Below the pieces are notes generated by a model. That model had not been told where the DNA came from. It did no database searches and saw only the letters and a program-made list of their open reading frames with translations. A stretch of 9,034 bases of DNA from Bacillota bacterium (GTDB taxonomy: Bacteria; Bacillota; Clostridia; Lachnospirales; Lachnospiraceae). This document shows, piece by piece, positions 5,836-9,034 of this stretch. Position numbers and translations under genes: made by a program. The DNA lies in the NCBI GenBank assembly GCA_023424235.1, contig JAFAEB010000414.1, positions 1 through 9,034 on the forward strand. Direction: 5' to 3'. The first letter of the stretch is position 1. Each line of letters begins with the position of its first letter.

Positions 5836-7140
5836 CTAAGGAATTTGTATTAATTTAGCATCTAATAATTTCTGTACTGACATCATAATGCCGTACTTTG
5901 CATGGAACCAAGTTAATCCACCTTGGAAAAATACAGAATATGGAGCTTTAATTGGAGCATCTGCACTAAGTTCAATGGAAGACCCTTGAACAAATGCACC
6001 TGCAGCCATGATAACATCACAAGTATATCCAGGCATATCCCATGGTTCAGGAACAACAAAACTATCAACAGGTGCAGCAGCTTGAATTCCTCTACAAAAC
6101 TCAACAACTCCTTCTTTGCTTCCTAAAGTTACCGCTTGAATAATATCATGACGGGACTCACTTCCATTTGGCATAACTGGAAATCCTAATTTTTCATATA
6201 CATTTGCAGCGAAGATTGCACCTTTTAAAGCAGATGCTACTACTGTTGGTGCTAAAAATAAACCTTGATATAATAAAGGATTAATTCCTAAGGTTGCTCC
6301 AACTTCTTTACCAAGACCAGGTGCCGTAAGTCTGAATGCCGCATTATTAACATATTCTTCTTTACCAACGATATAACCACCAATAGGAGCAAGGCCACCA
6401 CCAGGATTTTTAATTAAGGAGCCAACACATAAATCTGCTCCTACATCACTAGGTTCTATCTCTTCTACAAACTCACCATAGCAATTGTCAACCATACAAA
6501 TTACATTTGGCTTGATTTCTTTGATAAAAGAGATTAATTCACCAATTCTTTTCACAGATAAGGTTGGTCTTGTTGAGTATCCTTTTGAACGTTGTATGGT
6601 TATTAGTTTTGTTTTATTATTAATAGCTTGTTTAATTCTCTCATAATCAAAACTACCATCTTCTAATAACTCAACTTGGGAATAAGTAATACCATACTCA
6701 CTAAGTGCACCAGTAAGCTTAGAATCCTTTTCTTTACCAATCCCAATAACACCTTCTAAGGTATCATATGGTTTGCCAACAGGGGATAGAATTTCATCTC
6801 CTGGTCTTAAATTACCGGAAAGTGCGGTACTTAATGCATGGGTACCACTTATTAACTGAGGTCTTACAAGAGCTGATTCTGCATGAAATACAGATGCATA
6901 AACACTTTCTAGGGTATCCCTACCAATATCATTATATCCATAACCAGTGGTTGCAGCAAAATGAATATCACTAACCTTATTATCTTGCATTGCTTTAAGC
7001 ACTTTTATTTGATTATATTCTGCTACACGATCAATCTCTATAAAACGTGGCATTAATTTGGCTTCAATTTCACTTGTAAATTTTAATATTCTATCATCTA
7101 CTTCTAATTCTTTATATAAATCACTTAATGTATGTTTCAT
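5836..7140 (-). CDS. Methionine gamma-lyase / 'aluminum resistance' family PLP enzyme (YnbB-like)
   Basis: The protein is 434 residues, full length for this branch of fold-type I PLP enzymes (Met_gamma_lyase family, often labelled aluminum resistance protein; YnbB in Bacillus). Recognisable segments are TTGYGYNDIGRDTLE at about 64-78, the phosphate-binding SGTHALSTALSG at 98-109, PVGKPYDTLEGVIG at 120-133, MVDNCYGEF at 216-224 with D218 as the likely PLP pyridine partner, and GSLIKNPGGGLAP at 240-252 with K244 as the likely Schiff-base lysine. Near the C-terminus are SADAPIKAPY and FQGGLTWFHAK. Family resemblance suggests C-S lyase chemistry on sulfur amino acids, but the physiological substrate of this branch is not settled and the resistance name is historical. 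The start is ATG at 7140 with AAAGGG five bases upstream. It follows miaA by 78 bases and probably shares its transcript, although a lone TATAAT in the gap leaves room for its own promoter. Confidence 0.9.
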   Translation of the reverse strand: MKHTLSDLYKELEVDDRILKFTSEIEAKLMPRFIEIDRVAEYNQIKVLKAMQDNKVSDIHFAATTGYGYNDIGRDTLESVYASVFHAESALVRPQLISGTHALSTALSGNLRPGDEILSPVGKPYDTLEGVIGIGKEKDSKLTGALSEYGITYSQVELLEDGSFDYERIKQAINNKTKLITIQRSKGYSTRPTLSVKRIGELISFIKEIKPNVICMVDNCYGEFVEEIEPSDVGADLCVGSLIKNPGGGLAPIGGYIVGKEEYVNNAAFRLTAPGLGKEVGATLGINPLLYQGLFLAPTVVASALKGAIFAANVYEKLGFPVMPNGSESRHDIIQAVTLGSKEGVVEFCRGIQAAAPVDSFVVPEPWDMPGYTCDVIMAAGAFVQGSSIELSADAPIKAPYSVFFQGGLTWFHAKYGIMMSVQKLLDAKLIQIP

Positions 7141-7155
7141 TTGTTCCCTTTCATA

Positions 7156-7206
7156 TTAAGCATGACTATATTATGACTAATTTTATTTATTATAACTAGT
7201 GCTTAA
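7156..7206. repeat. Nested direct and inverted repeats in the leader of the PLP enzyme gene
   Basis: The 78-base gap between miaA and the lyase gene contains a direct repeat ATGACTA (7162-7168 and 7173-7179, 11-base period). It also holds a perfect 7-base inverted repeat: TTAAGCA at 7156-7162 and TGCTTAA at 7200-7206, with a 37-base AT-rich interior. A TATAAT on the minus strand (7189-7194) lies inside. The layout could be an operator or a leader stem, but each element is short and the DNA is AT-rich. No U-run follows, so it is not a terminator. Confidence 0.4.
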
Positions 7207-7218
7207 GTTCTATATCTC

Positions 7219-8166
7219 TTACATGCCTATCATATCTTTTTCTTTTAAATAGTGTAGTAAATGTGTAAGTACTTCTTTTTCATTCAACTTATTTTTATCA
7301 ACCCATATAACATCTTTTTCTCTTTTAAACCAGGTTAATTGCCTTTTGGCAAAATGTCTTGTATCTCTTTTTAGGATATATATAGCTTCATCTAAGGTTA
7401 TTTCCCCTTCTAAGTAAGCAATGATTTCTTTATAACCTAGCCCCTTCATAGATACCATAGATTTATCACAACCGTAATCCTCTAATAAATACTTTACTTC
7501 ATCAACTAAACCCTCTGCAATCATCTTATCAACTCTTTTATCAATACGACTATATAACAATTCTCTCTCATCAGTTAAAACAAAATATGCTGAATTATAT
7601 GGAGATTCCTTCTGTCTTTGTTCTTCATTATGACTAGAAATAGGTTGATTTGTTTGCTTATAATACTCTAAGGCTCTTATTACTTTTTTAACATTGTTTG
7701 GATGAATGATTTCTGCTGATTTCATATCAACTTCTTTTAACATAGTGTGAAGATAACTAGGTCCTTCTTCTATACTAAGCTTCTCTAATTCCTTACGATA
7801 GGAATCACCTTCTTCATTATCCTTAAATTGAATATCATATAAAACAGATTGAATATAAAAACCAGTACCACCAACTATAATTGGTATCTTTCCAGCTTTA
7901 TAAATTTCTTCTATATATTTAACTGCATACTCTTTAAATTTAAATACATTAAAATCCTCAGTAGGTAAAAATTCATCAACTAAATAGTGTTTTATTCCAT
8001 CCATTTCCTCTTGTCTTATTTTAGCAGTTCCTATATCCATATACTTATATACCTGCATTGAATCAGCAGAGATAATTTCTCCATTAATCGCTTTCGCAAG
8101 TTCTATGGATAGAGCTGTTTTACCAACTGCGGTAGGTCCAGTTAATATAATTAAAGGCTTTTTCAT
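7219..8166 (-). CDS. miaA: tRNA dimethylallyltransferase MiaA
   Basis: MiaA transfers a dimethylallyl group from DMAPP to N6 of A37 in tRNAs that read UNN codons, improving reading-frame maintenance. The protein is 315 residues, full length. The P-loop GPTAVGKT is at 10-17, followed by the signature SADSMQVYKYMDIGTAK at 33-49 with D35 as the conserved catalytic Asp. VGGTGFYIQ at 98-105 and the C-terminal KRDTRHFAKRQLTWFKRE are also diagnostic. The start is ATG at 8166 with AGGAG six bases upstream. It follows mutL by 36 bases, an arrangement common in Firmicutes, so co-transcription is likely. No frame damage is seen. Confidence 0.97.
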   Translation of the reverse strand: MKKPLIILTGPTAVGKTALSIELAKAINGEIISADSMQVYKYMDIGTAKIRQEEMDGIKHYLVDEFLPTEDFNVFKFKEYAVKYIEEIYKAGKIPIIVGGTGFYIQSVLYDIQFKDNEEGDSYRKELEKLSIEEGPSYLHTMLKEVDMKSAEIIHPNNVKKVIRALEYYKQTNQPISSHNEEQRQKESPYNSAYFVLTDERELLYSRIDKRVDKMIAEGLVDEVKYLLEDYGCDKSMVSMKGLGYKEIIAYLEGEITLDEAIYILKRDTRHFAKRQLTWFKREKDVIWVDKNKLNEKEVLTHLLHYLKEKDMIGM

Positions 8167-8202
8167 CTTATGCTCCTGTCTTAAAACGAATCCTATATAC
8201 GA

Positions 8203-9034
8203 TTATACAATTCGTTTAAATTTCTTTTCTAATTCATATTTACTCATAGAAATAATGGTTGGTCTACCATGAGGACAATGATATGGATTTTCTAGGGTTA
8301 ATAATTCATCAATTAAGTTTTTTGCTTCCTCAAAGGACAATCTTGTATTACCTTTTACTGCTGCTTTGCAGGACATAGAAGCAATTTTCTCCAACACCAT
8401 ATCAGGTGTCTTTTGAAAATTCTCATCTACCAAACCATCTAGTAATTCAATAAATAACTCACGAACATTTAGTCCATAGAAGTCGCTCGGTACACTACGT
8501 ATCGCATATTCTTTTCCACCAAATTCCTCTATTTCAAATCCAAGTTCATTTAAAGAACTCATATTCTTCTTTAATGTTTCTTCTTCTCTCATCGAACAAC
8601 TTATTATTATAGGGGGTTCTAATAACTGACTTGTAATAATTTTATCCTTAAGAGAGGCCATAATATTTTCATACATTACTTTTTCATGGGCTGCATGCTG
8701 ATCAATAAGATACATATCATTGCCAAATTCTACAATCCAATAGGTAGAGAATACTTGTCCAATGATTCTGTGACTTTTTACAGCTTCTTGTGAAATAAAA
8801 GTTAGTTGTTCTGCTTTGTCATTATAAAGTGGTAATTTATAATCGCTGTCCTCACGAACAAAATCCTTTCCTTTTTCAGTCACTTCTTGTGCAATACCGA
8901 TTTCTGTATTTTTAACTTTTTCCAAAATATCCTTATCTAAATTTTTGCTAACGCTTGAATAATCATAGGACTCTTTTAATGGAGCTAATGCTAATTTACT
9001 ATTATGTTCCTCTTTATTTTGTTCCAAACTATGG
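8203..9034 (-). CDS. mutL: DNA mismatch repair protein MutL, C-terminal part only (5' end beyond window)
   Basis: The frame is open to the right edge, giving about 276 residues that cover the end of the variable linker and the whole C-terminal dimerisation/endonuclease domain. The N-terminal GHKL ATPase is outside the window. A TTG at 9027 is an internal Leu codon, not a start. The nicking endonuclease motif DQHA-x2-E-x4-E is intact (DQHAAHEKVMYE, bases 8668-8703), as in MutL of bacteria without MutH. Other metal-site segments are SCKAAVKGN and CPHGRPT near the C-terminus. The segment EQLTFI, just before the domain, resembles a sliding-clamp binding motif, but this is tentative. The upstream linker is rich in Lys, Glu and Asp, as expected for an unstructured tether. 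The protein nicks the nascent strand after MutS finds a mismatch. mutS would be expected upstream, outside the window. Confidence 0.96.
   Translation of the reverse strand, partial: HSLEQNKEEHNSKLALAPLKESYDYSSVSKNLDKDILEKVKNTEIGIAQEVTEKGKDFVREDSDYKLPLYNDKAEQLTFISQEAVKSHRIIGQVFSTYWIVEFGNDMYLIDQHAAHEKVMYENIMASLKDKIITSQLLEPPIIISCSMREEETLKKNMSSLNELGFEIEEFGGKEYAIRSVPSDFYGLNVRELFIELLDGLVDENFQKTPDMVLEKIASMSCKAAVKGNTRLSFEEAKNLIDELLTLENPYHCPHGRPTIISMSKYELEKKFKRIV

Noticed and set aside
5913..6126. Two short open frames (one on each strand) inside the PLP enzyme gene
   Set aside because: Both overlap a full-length conserved coding sequence and show low-complexity, non-protein-like composition.
6768..6974. 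Plus-strand open frame of 68 codons inside the PLP enzyme gene
   Set aside because: It is antisense to the conserved N-terminal third of the enzyme, with no ribosome binding site or recognisable motif.
7189..7194. Perfect TATAAT on the minus strand ahead of the PLP enzyme gene, considered as a promoter
   Set aside because: No acceptable -35 box lies 16-18 bases upstream and there is no extended -10 TG, so it is noted only within the repeat entry.
9025..9027. TTG treated as the start of a 274-residue protein
   Set aside because: The frame continues open to the window edge and the product lacks the MutL ATPase domain, so this is an internal Leu codon of a cut gene.

Overview
The window is AT-rich DNA with the style of a low-GC Firmicute. 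The gene set and protein sequences point to Clostridia, most likely Lachnospiraceae (Lachnoclostridium-like). Supporting signs are the order DUF4321-radC-mreB-mreC-mreD-PBP2, the MutL with an intact endonuclease motif, purine-rich Shine-Dalgarno sites, and a very long clostridial-type PBP2. I cannot name a species from sequence alone. All eight genes lie on the minus strand, so transcription runs from high to low coordinates.

Region 1 (9034 down to 5836) holds the C-terminal part of mutL (mismatch repair), complete miaA (tRNA dimethylallyltransferase), and a PLP-dependent enzyme of the 'methionine gamma-lyase / aluminum resistance' family (YnbB-like). In many Firmicutes hfq sits next to miaA. 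Here the miaA-to-lyase gap is only 78 bases, so hfq is not there.

Region 2 (5835 down to 5653) is a 159-183 base intergenic stretch with a good sigma-A-like promoter (TATACA-17-TAGAAT). A small direct repeat lies upstream of it. No convincing terminator separates the upstream genes from it.

Region 3 (5652 down to 1) is a tightly packed cell-shape operon: a small two-helix membrane protein (DUF4321), radC, mreB, mreC, mreD and PBP2 (mrdA). PBP2 runs off the left edge just before its SxN motif. MreB (cytoplasmic actin-like filament), MreC and MreD (membrane scaffold) and PBP2 (transpeptidase) form the elongasome that directs lateral wall synthesis. DUF4321 and RadC are co-transcribed passengers or partners of unclear role.

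This is mostly a conserved housekeeping neighbourhood, and I see no mobile element, CRISPR array, RNA gene or new defence-like system. The points most worth following are: the roughly 240-residue insertion in PBP2; a divergent phosphate-2 loop in MreB; the uncharacterised DUF4321 protein leading the operon; the absence of hfq beside miaA; and a few short repeats and start-site oddities in the leaders.
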